Shown: in pieces, positions 54,350 to 63,895 of the stretch
Layout of the letters: each line of letters begins with the position of its first letter
Position numbering within the stretch: position 1 is the first letter of the stretch
Assembly: GCF_009600985.1 (NCBI RefSeq)
Contig: NZ_VDFP01000013.1
Span: 16,567 to 80,566, forward strand
Length of the DNA stretch: 64,000 bases
Origin: Companilactobacillus halodurans
GTDB lineage: Bacteria; Bacillota; Bacilli; Lactobacillales; Lactobacillaceae
Reading direction: 5' to 3'
Notes under the pieces: generated by a model
What the model was told of the DNA's origin: nothing
The model's database searches: none
Seen by the model: the letters and a program-made list of their open reading frames with translations, nothing else
Made by a program: the position numbers and the translations under genes

Positions 54350-57300
54350 TTACTTATTGATCAGTTCGATTTTACTCTTGCCATCACCTAATTTTTTGAC
54401 AAGTAATTGTTGACCGATACTTTGTTTCATAGATTCAATGTGGCTGATGACTCCGACCATTCGATTCTTACCAATATCTTCTAAGGCTGCCATTGCTTCA
54501 TCAAGCGTTTCTTCATCAAGAGAACCGAAACCTTCATCAACAAAGAGAGCATCAATTTGAACACCATTAGCTGATGATTGAACTACTTCGCTTAATGAAA
54601 GAGCAATCGATAATGCTGCAATGAATGTTTCGCCACCAGAAAGAGTGTCAGATGAACGAGTAGCGTCAGTCTCACGGTCATAGACGTTGATATCCAAACC
54701 ATGATCTTTTTGATGATCAACTGCCTTATCAGAAATGACAAAGGAATAGCGGTTGTGCGATAGACGGTTTAAGAAAGTGGCATTAGCATAAGCAAGAATT
54801 TTTTGGAGGTAATTTTGAACGACATAAGTTTCCAGTTTCAATTTATTATCATTACCATCGCGACCATTTACAACATTATATAAACTCGTTATTGCGGCTA
54901 GCTTTTTAGCAAAATCGCCTTGCTTTTGCATGATTGTTTTGACCTTTTTAAAGCAAGTTTCTGCATCTGCAAAATCACGACTGGCATTTTCAGCTTGTTT
55001 GATAGCTGCTTCATATTCTGCTTGAGCTTTATTTAGAGCTTGCTCTAGTTTGTCCAATTCGGGCTTTTTAACATTTTCCAGTTTTTTGGCAATCTTTTGA
55101 ATGTTTTCTGTCAGCATTTCCTTTTCTTTTTGGTAACTAGAAATGGCCTCTCTTAAATTAGCGAGTTCATCTTGATTAAGTTCCTTGATCCATTGTTCTA
55201 AAATCGTTAAATCATTAGTTTTAGCAGTATCTGAATTAAGGCTCTCATCTAATTTCTCAGTTAAAGTTTTGATATTGGTAGTTTCTTTATCAAGTCGTTC
55301 TTGATTATCAGTTAATTTAGTTTGGGTGTTGCTGTAAATAACGTTATTCTTGTTAACTATTTCTTGAGTCGATTTAAGCTCATTTTGGAAATCTTCATAG
55401 TCTTTATTTAATTTATCTTTTTTATTGGTCAAATCCTGACTGGAAGATTTTGTGTCGCCAATATTTTGCAATCTTTGCTTTAAATCATTGGAACGTGTTT
55501 CAATTGCCGAATTCAATTTTTCGAATTTAGAATTGGCGTCGGTAAAAGCAGTTTGAGCATTTTCTTGTTCTTTTTCTAAATGCTTGATTTCTTGAGTTAA
55601 TTCTTGTGATTCGGTGATTTTTTGGTTTATTTCTTTTATTTTGTTTTGGAAGACAGTTTTAACTTCTGCTGAATCAAATGATTCAGGTAATTCAATTTTT
55701 GAATCAGCAATGGCTTTAGTATATTTGTTAGATAAATTCATCTGTGCACTGACAGCAGATTTTTGTTTTTCATCGAATTCATCAGAAGCATCCTTGATAT
55801 TTTGTTGGATATTTTTAACTGAATTATCAATTGCAGCAAAAGTTTTTTGCGAGTCATCTACGGCATCCATGGATTTACGCAACTCTTTTTCATCAGCTAC
55901 GGCAGTGTTTTTTGCATAGGGATGATCAGTTGAACCACAAACAGCACAGGGCTCACCAGATTTTAATTCTTGTCTTAGTTGAGCAATCATCAAAGACTGT
56001 CTAGTTTTAATCTTTTCTTGATAATCTTTTTTGGCTTTTTCTAAAGCATTCGACTTGTTGTCTAAATCGTTATGAAGTTCGCCAAGTTTCTTTTGCAGTT
56101 TAGCAACCTCAGCTGCTGAGTTATTTCTTTCATTTTCAAGAGGAGAAAAAGTTTCGGTAAAGTTAGTTTGGGCGGTGATTAACTTGTCTTTTGCTTCAGA
56201 CAGACCGTCAAATTTTTTCAGTTCTTCATTTTTAGTAGCAATTTTTTCTTTGAAGTTATTTAAATCTTGAGATTTCTGATTAGCGGTATTTTCGACTTCG
56301 ATTAATTGCGGGTTTAAAGAATCGATTTCATGTTTGATTCTTTCAATGTCTTGAACTTTGGTAATCAAGACTGTTAATTCTTGAGCTTGCTGTTTTTTAG
56401 TTTCAAATTCGTTTGTCCTGTTATTTAATGTATCAATTTCAGCTTTAGCTTGTTTGAGCTTTTCTTGAGCAGAATCTAGTTGTTCAGAAATTTTTACTCG
56501 GTTATTTTTAGTGTCCTTTAAATCGGCTTTAGTTTTGTCTAAATCTCGGACTATTTCTTGAAGTGGCTTAGCCCAAGTCAATTCCATTACATGCTTTTGC
56601 TTATCGTCAATAGTGTTTTTTTGATCAGAAACATTGGTTTGATATTCTTTTTTTAATCGAGCTAAATCATCGAAATTATTTTGAATATTTTGAGCAGAGT
56701 GGTAATTTTCTTCAGCTTTTTTACGGACGGAGCTAGTTTTTTCTTGAACTGCTTTGGCATTAGTTAAGAGACTTTGACGATTGTTTAAGTATTCGGATAG
56801 GGCAGCAGTTAACTGGTCATTAGGAAGTTGTTGAAGATTGTTTTGTTCATCTTCAGTCCAAACAGGAGATTCAATTTGTGATTTCAATTCATTCGTGAAA
56901 TCAGTGGCTTTATTATTAGCTTGCTTGTAGTGTTCCTTTAATTTGACTGTGAAATCAGTGAATAGTTGAGTTCCAAAGATTTTTTTAAGAATTTCTTCTT
57001 TATCAGCTGTATCTGATTTGAGAAATTGGGAAAAATCATTTTGAGGAAGCAGAATGATTTTTTTGAATTGTTCAGCACCAAGATTTAGAATTTCATGAAT
57101 TGCATGACCAACATCAACCGGTTTACTAGCGATACTTTCACTTTCAACTGTTCCAACATCATCTACGACGGCTAGGTGAGCAGTCGGCTTCTTTTTAGTA
57201 TTGCCAGTGCCAACTTTTTTAGCTAAATATTGTTCAGGCGTGCGGTCGACTTTATAAATTTTGCCGTTTTGTTCAAAGTAAAAAATAACTTTGGTAGTGT

Positions 57301-57520
57301 CTTTTTCAGTAGCAAATTGACTACGCATTTCCTTAGCGTCACGGTCAGATCTAGTAGTAGTGTTAAAAAGGGCATAAGTCATGGCATCAAAAATAGTTGA
57401 TTTTCCAGCTCCAGTATCGCCACCGATTAGGAAAATAGGTGATTCGTCAAGTTTTCTAAAGTCGATAACTGAATGTTGGTGAGGTCCAAAATAATTAATA
57501 TCTAAATAAATAGGTTTCAT
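54350..57520 (-). CDS. sbcC: Exonuclease SbcC, ATPase subunit
   Basis: 1056-residue SMC-like ATPase, partner of SbcD. Walker A is GDTGAGKST (34-42). Two long coiled-coil arms flank the zinc hook CAVC (around residues 525-528). The C-terminal lobe carries the signature LSGGETFIAAL and Walker B ALFVDEGFGSLD. The complex opens and trims hairpins, cruciforms and protein-blocked DNA ends in the cytoplasm. The start codon overlaps the end of sbcD by 4 nt. In a window rich in large palindromes its presence is notable, because SbcCD cleaves extruded palindromes. Confidence 0.96.
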   Translation of the reverse strand: MKPIYLDINYFGPHQHSVIDFRKLDESPIFLIGGDTGAGKSTIFDAMTYALFNTTTRSDRDAKEMRSQFATEKDTTKVIFYFEQNGKIYKVDRTPEQYLAKKVGTGNTKKKPTAHLAVVDDVGTVESESIASKPVDVGHAIHEILNLGAEQFKKIILLPQNDFSQFLKSDTADKEEILKKIFGTQLFTDFTVKLKEHYKQANNKATDFTNELKSQIESPVWTEDEQNNLQQLPNDQLTAALSEYLNNRQSLLTNAKAVQEKTSSVRKKAEENYHSAQNIQNNFDDLARLKKEYQTNVSDQKNTIDDKQKHVMELTWAKPLQEIVRDLDKTKADLKDTKNNRVKISEQLDSAQEKLKQAKAEIDTLNNRTNEFETKKQQAQELTVLITKVQDIERIKHEIDSLNPQLIEVENTANQKSQDLNNFKEKIATKNEELKKFDGLSEAKDKLITAQTNFTETFSPLENERNNSAAEVAKLQKKLGELHNDLDNKSNALEKAKKDYQEKIKTRQSLMIAQLRQELKSGEPCAVCGSTDHPYAKNTAVADEKELRKSMDAVDDSQKTFAAIDNSVKNIQQNIKDASDEFDEKQKSAVSAQMNLSNKYTKAIADSKIELPESFDSAEVKTVFQNKIKEINQKITESQELTQEIKHLEKEQENAQTAFTDANSKFEKLNSAIETRSNDLKQRLQNIGDTKSSSQDLTNKKDKLNKDYEDFQNELKSTQEIVNKNNVIYSNTQTKLTDNQERLDKETTNIKTLTEKLDESLNSDTAKTNDLTILEQWIKELNQDELANLREAISSYQKEKEMLTENIQKIAKKLENVKKPELDKLEQALNKAQAEYEAAIKQAENASRDFADAETCFKKVKTIMQKQGDFAKKLAAITSLYNVVNGRDGNDNKLKLETYVVQNYLQKILAYANATFLNRLSHNRYSFVISDKAVDHQKDHGLDINVYDRETDATRSSDTLSGGETFIAALSIALSLSEVVQSSANGVQIDALFVDEGFGSLDEETLDEAMAALEDIGKNRMVGVISHIESMKQSIGQQLLVKKLGDGKSKIELINK

Positions 57521-58707
57521 TTTTTCTCCCTTTCTACTTCATTGAAGATTGTACTAACGAGTGATTTTTGTGAATTAGATAATTCTTTACCAGTAATCGT
57601 TTGGAAAAACTGGTCAACTGTTTCTTCGGGGCTGATTTCATTAATATTAGTCGTCATAGTTTGTAAATCAGCATCGCTTTTATCAACTTGGTAGTCTAAT
57701 TCAACGATTGTTCCGTAACGCTTCTGTAATTCAGAGCGGATATTAGTTTGAACGTGTTCGCTGCGGTCAAAATTTTGAATCGTAATTTCAAACCAGGCCT
57801 TATTAATAGGTTGTTTCTTATAAAAATCGGGATTACATAAAGTTTGCCAATCCTCTTCCAAAACGATTAAGTCAGTCTTTGGAGTCAGTGGCTTAAATTC
57901 ATGACTTACACCTGTTTTATCGATGGTGACAATGTCGACGCCCTTGCCATTATTTTTAATACGAGCCTCTTTGATGTTGAACTTTACAGGGCTTCCAGAG
58001 TAGCGAATGTTATCGCTTGGTGAAGCAAATCTAGTGTGGATGTGGCCTAGCATCACATAGTCAAAGTCCTTGAATTGGTCAGAAGTGACAGTTGCCAAAC
58101 CTCCAACTTGCGAAGTAGTTTCGCTGGTGAGTTCTAAATCATCATTTTGATTAGCAGAGACAGCAAAGTGGGTCACTAACAGATGCTTTTTGTTTGGGTC
58201 AAATAATTTCACCATATCGTTGACTACTAATTGCATCGCTGTACCAATAGTAGTGATTTTTTTGGCTTCATCTTCATCCATGCCGTGGTTCTTGTAGTAA
58301 ACTCGTGCATCCAAGGGATCAAAGAATGGCAATAGGAAAATTTGAACATCAGCTGTTTCGATGGGCTTGAAAGCTTCACTTAATAACGTGTTCAAAAAGA
58401 AGCTAGTGTGTTCCATCCATTCACGACCATAATTGAGGCGCTGGGCACTATCATGATTTCCAGAGATTGCGTAGATAGGAATTTTATTCTCTAAATTGAT
58501 TTCCCGTAACATTTTATCTAAAGCTGTAACTGCTTCGGGATTAGGAACGGCCCGATCATAAATGTCTCCAGCAATCACTACGCCATCGACTTTTTCATCT
58601 TTAGCAATCTGCAAAATTTGTTTAAAAGTATGTTCTTGTTCATCTAAGAGTGAATAACCATTTAATGTTCGTCCAATATGCCAATCGGCAGTATGTAAAA
58701 ATTTCAT
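57517..58707 (-). CDS. sbcD: Exonuclease SbcD, nuclease subunit
   Basis: 396-residue calcineurin-type metallophosphoesterase, the Mre11-like subunit. Metal motifs in order: HTADWHIGR (Asp/His), GDIYDR, GNHDS, LVTHFAV and GHIHTR. The C-terminal part is the capping domain that meets SbcC. First gene of sbcDC; GGAGGC precedes the ATG. Confidence 0.96.
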   Translation of the reverse strand: MKFLHTADWHIGRTLNGYSLLDEQEHTFKQILQIAKDEKVDGVVIAGDIYDRAVPNPEAVTALDKMLREINLENKIPIYAISGNHDSAQRLNYGREWMEHTSFFLNTLLSEAFKPIETADVQIFLLPFFDPLDARVYYKNHGMDEDEAKKITTIGTAMQLVVNDMVKLFDPNKKHLLVTHFAVSANQNDDLELTSETTSQVGGLATVTSDQFKDFDYVMLGHIHTRFASPSDNIRYSGSPVKFNIKEARIKNNGKGVDIVTIDKTGVSHEFKPLTPKTDLIVLEEDWQTLCNPDFYKKQPINKAWFEITIQNFDRSEHVQTNIRSELQKRYGTIVELDYQVDKSDADLQTMTTNINEISPEETVDQFFQTITGKELSNSQKSLVSTIFNEVEREKK

Positions 58708-58812
58708 CGCAAAGCCTCCATTTGAATTAATTGTATCAAAAGTGAATTATCCTGAAACTAAGATTTAATAAGAGTATAGCATTTATCTAGAACGTATGTT
58801 CGCAAAAACGAT

Positions 58813-58847
58813 AAAAAAAAGACGATAAATAAATTATCGCCTTTTTT
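58813..58847 (-). terminator. Terminator after the C69 dipeptidase gene
   Basis: GGCGATAA and TTATCGTC arms (minus strand) with flanking A and T runs, between the dipeptidase gene end and the sbcD promoter. Confidence 0.78.
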
Positions 58848-58859
58848 AGTAAATTTAGA

Positions 58860-60269
58860 TTAATCATTTAAATTGTAACGTAATTTCATATGTTCAGAAC
58901 CCATAGTTACCATATCGCCGAGTAGTTTTGTTTGTAATTCAAAAGCAGTGTCAGCAAGTTTTGCGTTAGCTTCTTCCAAATACTTCTTAACTTTCTTTTG
59001 ATTCTTGAGATCACGGTCAGTTTCATTTTGAATCTTGCGATAAGCACTCATAGCATCGAGTTCGTAGTCATTTCTCATATCAACGTACAAATCATAGTCA
59101 GTATCGCCAAGTAAAGCAGTCGTACAACTTAACCAGTACATATTATTCATATCGAATTTGCCAGTAGCGTTCTTATATTGAGCCGGTGTGTCCTTAACGT
59201 TGGCATAGAATGGAACAACTGTGTTAAATGTGTTGGCGCCATAAGCAAGCCAGTGGATACCTGCAATTTCTGCTGGGACGTTATTTCTGATTTGCAAGAT
59301 GTGGACGTCGTGATTTCTATTGATACCAATTGGTCTGAAGAGTTTCTTTTCAGCTTCAGTGCCATTTCCATAAACGTCGTACTTAGTATTCTCAAAGTGA
59401 GAGCTCAAAACAAATTTAACATCTTCAATGGAAATTTTGCGGTTGGCGTGACAAATGAATGGCAAATCTTGTTCCATTGGATTATCGGTCGTGTCGTCGG
59501 GACTGAAGAACTTTTGACCATACCAAGCACGAGGATTGTTATAAACAGTGTCTTTGATTGATGCGCTACCTAAGATATGTCTCAAATTGTACTTCTTGAA
59601 ATCTGGATTCAAGTTGTTCTTATCAATCATTTTCTTCAAATCAGCTGAACAAAGCGTGTCATCTGAATCGAAATCGAAATTGTCGATGTTCATGCGATTA
59701 GGTGCAACGACATAAGCATCGTCAGGAATACGAACGGCTGCCCAGTGGTGTCCACCGATAGTCTCTAACCACCAAACTTCATTGTTGTCAGAAAATGCAA
59801 TCCCGTTTGGTTCGTATGTTCCATATTCTTCAAGCAATGCTCCCAAACGTTTAACACCGTCACGGGCGCTTTGAATATAAGGGAGGACAACTGTAACGAG
59901 ATCTTCTTCTCCAAGTCCTCCTTCAACAAATGGGTCCAAACCTAAAACGCGTGAGTTCGTCGTAATAGTTTCAGTTGCTGACATGGCGACATTTTCACTG
60001 TTGATACCAGCAGCAGGCCAAATTCCGTTACTCAAAATAGAGTTAGGGATTGAAGTGTAGCGCATTGGCTTGTCAGGCAAGTCAACTTTGACTTTACTGA
60101 TAACTGATTTATAAGTTTTTGGTTGGTCTTCAGGATTAACAACGACAAAACGTTGTGGGTCCAAAGCTTCGTGACCATCATCATTTCTTGAAATAATAGT
60201 TGAACCATCGATTGAAGCCTTTTTACCGACTAAAATTGAGGTACATGAACCTTTGATTCGCTTTTCCAT
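58860..60269 (-). CDS. pepD: C69 family dipeptidase
   Basis: 469-residue N-terminal-nucleophile hydrolase of the PepD type. The nucleophile is Cys9 in [24 protein letters not shown] (first residues removed by self-processing in the family). The segment [21 protein letters not shown] and [19 protein letters not shown] are family landmarks. It cleaves a range of dipeptides in the cytoplasm and completes peptide use together with PepN. AAAGGAG before the ATG. Single gene with its own terminator. Confidence 0.93.
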   Translation of the reverse strand: MEKRIKGSCTSILVGKKASIDGSTIISRNDDGHEALDPQRFVVVNPEDQPKTYKSVISKVKVDLPDKPMRYTSIPNSILSNGIWPAAGINSENVAMSATETITTNSRVLGLDPFVEGGLGEEDLVTVVLPYIQSARDGVKRLGALLEEYGTYEPNGIAFSDNNEVWWLETIGGHHWAAVRIPDDAYVVAPNRMNIDNFDFDSDDTLCSADLKKMIDKNNLNPDFKKYNLRHILGSASIKDTVYNNPRAWYGQKFFSPDDTTDNPMEQDLPFICHANRKISIEDVKFVLSSHFENTKYDVYGNGTEAEKKLFRPIGINRNHDVHILQIRNNVPAEIAGIHWLAYGANTFNTVVPFYANVKDTPAQYKNATGKFDMNNMYWLSCTTALLGDTDYDLYVDMRNDYELDAMSAYRKIQNETDRDLKNQKKVKKYLEEANAKLADTAFELQTKLLGDMVTMGSEHMKLRYNLND

Positions 60270-60358
60270 AGTAATAGCTCCTTTATATGAATTCTAATAA
60301 CTTAATTATAACTGCTTTGATGACTTAAACCAATGGGTTGGGGGACTACTATAGGAAG

Positions 60359-60400
60359 AAAAAACACAGCCTTCGTTTTTAAGCGAAAGTTGTGTTTTCT
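60359..60400 (-). terminator. Terminator after the MscS gene
   Basis: AAAACACA and TGTGTTTT closing arms with inner CTTTCG/CGAAG pairing, just behind the minus-strand gene at 60399. Confidence 0.75.
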
Positions 60401-61247
60401 ATTTAGGTAAATTAATTTTATTTTCTTTAATGGCTGATAAGTATTTTTGTAGCAAAACATTTCTGACATGGAATTGAGCACCTGGTTTAGTATAAGCAGC
60501 GACTTGCAAGACTAAGGTACCGTCATTTTGGTTGGAAAATCCAACGATGTAAGGGCGTTTAGTAATCTGCATTTTTTCCATATCAATGTTTTTGTTGATT
60601 TCACCGATGATTTTTGTGATTTCTTCAAAAGGAGAATCATTAAAAATTGGAATTTCCATCAGTGCTTGCATACTATTGCGCGACTTATTGCTAACGATAG
60701 TAATATTTCGGTTGGGGATGTAATTCAATGTTCCATCGATACTGCGAACTTGGGTCGTTCTAATACCAACATATGTAACTTGACCTTCGATACTGTTGAT
60801 TTTTATCATATCGCCAACGCTGATCTGCTGTTCTAAAAGGATGAAGAAGCCATTGACCATATCGGAAACGAATCCTTGAGCACCAAGACCAATTGCCAAA
60901 CTGAAGATTCCCGCTCCAGCTACTAATGTTCCAACAGGAATACCTAAAGCTGAGAGGACGGCGTAAATCCAAAAGAACATCAGGACATATTTAAAAATGT
61001 TGAGAATCAAAGTATAAATCGTATCTAATTTTTGCGGAGCAATCGTTTTATTAGTTCTGCGAAGACTAGTTTTGAAAATATGACGGATGATTTTTTTACC
61101 AATCCAGTTAATCAATAAAAGGACGATTGTTAATAGGATCAATTGAATTGCAACTGTTGCGATGTGTTGCAAGACGCCTTCCCAATCTACTTTGAGAAAG
61201 AGTTTTTTTATCAGGGCGTTGGGATTTAGGTTCAGGGATGTGTTCAA
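60399..61247 (-). CDS. MscS family small-conductance mechanosensitive channel
   Basis: 282 residues. A first helix near 20-45, a second near 82-105 and the pore helix TLVAGAGIFSLAIGLGAQGFVSDMVNG (about 107-133, Gly/Ala packed) are followed by the beta domain (ISVGDMIKINSIEGQVTYVGIRTTQV) and IPNRNITIVSNKSR. It opens under membrane tension to release solutes on osmotic down-shock, complementing the osmolyte importer at 5457. TTG start with AAAGGA 10 nt upstream. Confidence 0.9.
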   Translation of the reverse strand: MNTSLNLNPNALIKKLFLKVDWEGVLQHIATVAIQLILLTIVLLLINWIGKKIIRHIFKTSLRRTNKTIAPQKLDTIYTLILNIFKYVLMFFWIYAVLSALGIPVGTLVAGAGIFSLAIGLGAQGFVSDMVNGFFILLEQQISVGDMIKINSIEGQVTYVGIRTTQVRSIDGTLNYIPNRNITIVSNKSRNSMQALMEIPIFNDSPFEEITKIIGEINKNIDMEKMQITKRPYIVGFSNQNDGTLVLQVAAYTKPGAQFHVRNVLLQKYLSAIKENKINLPK

Positions 61248-61336
61248 GGTGTTAGTTCCTTTCGTGAAATATGCTGAAACTATATTATCACAAATAAATG
61301 GGGGATTGGTATTGGAAGGGTTCTGGTGAAGGTAAT

Positions 61337-61375
61337 AAAAAAGCCCGGAATCTGATTTGGGCTGGATTCTGGGTT
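61337..61375 (-). terminator. Terminator behind family 2 repeat C3 and the small gene at 61554
   Basis: AAACCCAGAATCC and GGATTCCGGGCTTTT on the minus strand pair around the loop, then T-run. It also precedes the MscS gene. Confidence 0.75.
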
Positions 61376-61420
61376 TGTGTAATGTATATTTTTTTTAGAT
61401 AACCATTGGTTTTCTGCTGC

Positions 61421-61551
61421 ATAGTGGAAACGAGCTCCACAAGGGCAACTCCCTACACCTAAGGCTATTTCCCAAATTGCTCGTAAAGTACGCGAGCAAT
61501 TCGTGAAATTGTCTTAGGCTCCGGGAGCTGGGCGCCCTTGTTGCGCTCTCT
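61421..61551 (-). repeat. Structured palindromic repeat, family 2, copy C3
   Basis: On the minus strand it starts AGAGAGCGCAACAAG, 2 nt after the stop of the gene at 61554, and ends CTTGTGGAGCTCGTTTCC, the same ends as C1 at 20656. Interior stems are all different: CAGCTCCC region with GGGAGTTG, CCTAAG/CTTAGG, GAATTGCTCG/CGAGCAATT. Confidence 0.85.
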
Positions 61552-61553
61552 GT

Positions 61554-61805
61554 CTACTTCATATAACTACCCGGTACAAAATCTTCCACTGCAACATACA
61601 ATTTATCTGATAATTCTTTATACAATTCGTGTTCGCCTGTTGCTAGGGTGAAGTTTAGGTTGTCGCATGATTCGATCAATTTGATTGCGGCAGCAATTTT
61701 TAGGTCGTCATGCGAGTAGTCTATCTTACTTTTTCCGGTCACATTAATGTCTAAAGTTGGTTCATTTTTTCCTAATGTGTAGTCTTGAATGTTTTCTGTT
61801 ATCAA
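61554..61805 (-). CDS. Small hypothetical protein
   Basis: 83 residues, not recognised. No membrane segment or signal peptide; Asp/Glu-rich with a helix around DDLKIAAAIKLIESCDNL. The TTG start has AAAGGAG about 9 nt upstream. It is a single gene, followed directly by a family 2 repeat and then a terminator. Length, ribosome site and terminator support it as real. Confidence 0.62.
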   Translation of the reverse strand: MITENIQDYTLGKNEPTLDINVTGKSKIDYSHDDLKIAAAIKLIESCDNLNFTLATGEHELYKELSDKLYVAVEDFVPGSYMK

Positions 61806-62000
61806 TTAAAAATCTCCTTTTTGAAACTTCCTCAGGTCTTGATGGATTCTTAAATTAACATATCATGAGGTACTTTTAAAGTATCTTGTACTAATCGTCG
61901 ATTTTTTTGAAATGAAACCTGTTTCTTCTATAAAGGTTGTATTTATATATAAGTGATTTGGTGTATCTTATATAGTAATAATAATAAAGAGGGTTTGTTT

Positions 62001-62528
62001 ATGGCTTTAATTTATATGAGAAAAGGTGTCATGGATGATTTAGATGCCATTATGGAAATAATTGATTCAGCTAAGGCACTCTTAAAGGCTGATGGCAGTA
62101 CTCAATGGCAAGATGGAACTCCTAATAGAGAGATACTTTTAAATGATTTACGACATGGTTATGTGCGCGTTCTAGTTGTTGACGGTAAGATTGCTGGTAC
62201 GGCAACGTTGATGACGCAGAAAGATCCGCATTACACCAAGATTTATGACGGAGAGTGGGACGATAATAAGGATAGGTATGCAACGATTCACCGCATCGCA
62301 CTCTCAACTAAATATCGTGGAATGAAGCTCAGCAAATTTTTCTTTTCTAATTTAATCAGTGATACCTACGCACAAGAAATCTATCATATGCGTATTGATA
62401 CACACGAGCTCAATTTACGAATGCAAAAATTGGTATCCTACTTCGGGTTTAATTATCGTGGCATCATCTATGTTAAGACTGGTTCTGAGGGTAAACGATT
62501 GGCATACGAGCTAAATATGGTACAGTAA
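62001..62528 (+). CDS. GNAT family N-acetyltransferase
   Basis: 175 residues of the GNAT fold. MRKGVMDDLDAIMEIIDSAK opens the domain, VLVVDGKIAGTATLM is beta-2/3, and RIALSTKYRGMKLSKFFFSNL is the acetyl-CoA pyrophosphate loop (here K-Y-R-G-M-K instead of the usual Q/RxxGxG/A). The C-terminal FGFNYRGIIYV is the usual end. The start at 62001 follows AAAGAGGG; an upstream start at 61953 has no site. The target amine is unknown. It is followed 28 nt later by the cyclophilin gene, probably co-transcribed. Confidence 0.85.
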   Translation: MALIYMRKGVMDDLDAIMEIIDSAKALLKADGSTQWQDGTPNREILLNDLRHGYVRVLVVDGKIAGTATLMTQKDPHYTKIYDGEWDDNKDRYATIHRIALSTKYRGMKLSKFFFSNLISDTYAQEIYHMRIDTHELNLRMQKLVSYFGFNYRGIIYVKTGSEGKRLAYELNMVQ

Positions 62529-62556
62529 GATTACTTATATAGAAGGGAACTACAAA

Positions 62557-63138
62557 ATGACATACCCACAATTAGATTTAGAAAATGCGACAGGTAGCAT
62601 GGCTACTATCAAAACTAACCATGGAGTTATCAAGATTCAATTATTCGACGAACTCGTACGTAAGACAGTTAAGAATTTCATCGAGTTGGCTCAAAAAGGT
62701 TATTACAATGGAATCATTTTCCATCGTGTTATCCCTGACTTCATGATTCAAGGTGGCGACCCAACTGGAACTGGTATGGGTGGCGAAAGTATTTATGGCG
62801 ATAGTTTTGAAGATGAATTCACTGACCAATTGTTCAATTTGGATGGAGCTTTATCAATGGCTAATGCCGGCCCTAATACTAATGGCAGTCAATTCTTTAT
62901 CGTTTCAAACCAAAATATGCCGAAGAGAATGATTAAAGAAATGGCTGGCACTGGATACCCAGAAGAAATCATTGCTGCATACAAGAATGGTGGTACTCCT
63001 TGGTTAGATCACAGACACACTGTCTTTGGTCAAGTTGTTGAGGGAATGGACGTTGTTCGTGAGATTGCTCGTGCTAAACGTGATGGCAATGACAAACCTA
63101 AAGAAGATATTACTATGGAAAGTGTTGAAATTGCCTAG
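62557..63138 (+). CDS. ppiB: Peptidyl-prolyl cis-trans isomerase, cyclophilin type
   Basis: 193-residue cytoplasmic cyclophilin. NGIIFHRVIPDFMIQGGDPTGTGMGG, the active-site core with the catalytic Arg, and NTNGSQFFIVSNQN, GALSMANAGP and HTVFGQVVEGMDVV are all present. It speeds up prolyl isomerisation in protein folding. GAAGGGA before the ATG. A terminator follows, then the rRNA operon. Confidence 0.95.
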   Translation: MTYPQLDLENATGSMATIKTNHGVIKIQLFDELVRKTVKNFIELAQKGYYNGIIFHRVIPDFMIQGGDPTGTGMGGESIYGDSFEDEFTDQLFNLDGALSMANAGPNTNGSQFFIVSNQNMPKRMIKEMAGTGYPEEIIAAYKNGGTPWLDHRHTVFGQVVEGMDVVREIARAKRDGNDKPKEDITMESVEIA

Positions 63139-63178
63139 TTATAGATAATAGGTAGTTAATTATATAGTAGATAGTTTA

Positions 63179-63232
63179 AAGCTAAGTTAACTGAGGGATG
63201 GGATGAAACTCAGATGACTTGGCTTTTTTATA
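63179..63232 (+). terminator. Terminator after ppiB
   Basis: AAGCTAAGTTAACTGAG and CTCAGATGACTTGGCTT arms with few mismatches, T-run after. Confidence 0.82.
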
Positions 63233-63483
63233 TTTATATATGAAGCTAAAAATTTGCTAGGAGGGTATATGAAGCGTTAGAGTAATGTTCTTGCTGGTAA
63301 AATTATGTACAATTAATAAAGGGTATTTTAAAGCAAGGTAATTGGTGTTATAGTATTAACCAATAAAGATATAACGAGTTCAATTAGTAAGGTTAATTCT
63401 CCTATTCATTTAGGAAGCAAAGAGTCGTAAAAGCTTTAAAATTCAATTAATTTAATCAATTTGAAAAAAATGTAAAAAAACAC

Positions 63484-63512
63484 TTGCATCGGAGTATCTT
63501 TAAAGGTAATAT
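63484..63512 (+). promoter_or_regulatory. rRNA operon promoter, upstream member
   Basis: TTGCAT, 17-base spacer, TAATAT. The AT-rich stretch just before it could act as an UP element. Confidence 0.6.
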
Positions 63513-63602
63513 ATTACCTGTTGTCACGACAGAGGCAATAGCGACAAGGCTTTGCGAGTTTATCTCTTAGGTTTATCGCTTCAAATAATTTTAAAAAAGT
63601 TC

Positions 63603-63631
63603 TTGACTTGGTCTTGTAACTTCGATATGAT
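63603..63631 (+). promoter_or_regulatory. rRNA operon promoter P1
   Basis: TTGACT, 17-base spacer, TATGAT, preceded by an AAAAAAGT-type AT-rich tract that is repeated before P2. Confidence 0.78.
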
Positions 63632-63711
63632 TATTAAGTTGTCTGTTAGACATCACCTAACATCTTATCAATTCGTTGATATCTTGTTAGAAAAATTATT
63701 TTAAAAAGTTC

Positions 63712-63740
63712 TTGACATTAACTTGTCGGCTTGATAAAAT
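63712..63740 (+). promoter_or_regulatory. rRNA operon promoter P2
   Basis: Consensus TTGACA, 17-base spacer, TAAAAT, about 155 nt upstream of the 16S gene. The same AAAAAGTTC context as P1 precedes it. Confidence 0.85.
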
Positions 63741-63784
63741 AATTAAGTCGCTGATGAGCGTAAGCGCTTAATCAGCTGGTAGAC

Positions 63785-63803
63785 CTTTGAAAACTGAACA
63801 AAG
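63785..63803 (+). promoter_or_regulatory. Conserved rRNA leader segment
   Basis: CTTTGAAAACTGAACAAAG, the segment commonly found in Lactobacillales rRNA leaders and spacers, linked to processing or antitermination. Confidence 0.6.
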
Positions 63804-63895
63804 TTTTAACACTAAATTGTGTAGGCCAACATTTATTTGTTGGAATACAACGAAGTCAATTCGCTAGTAATATTTTTTTATGAGTCACAAACTTT

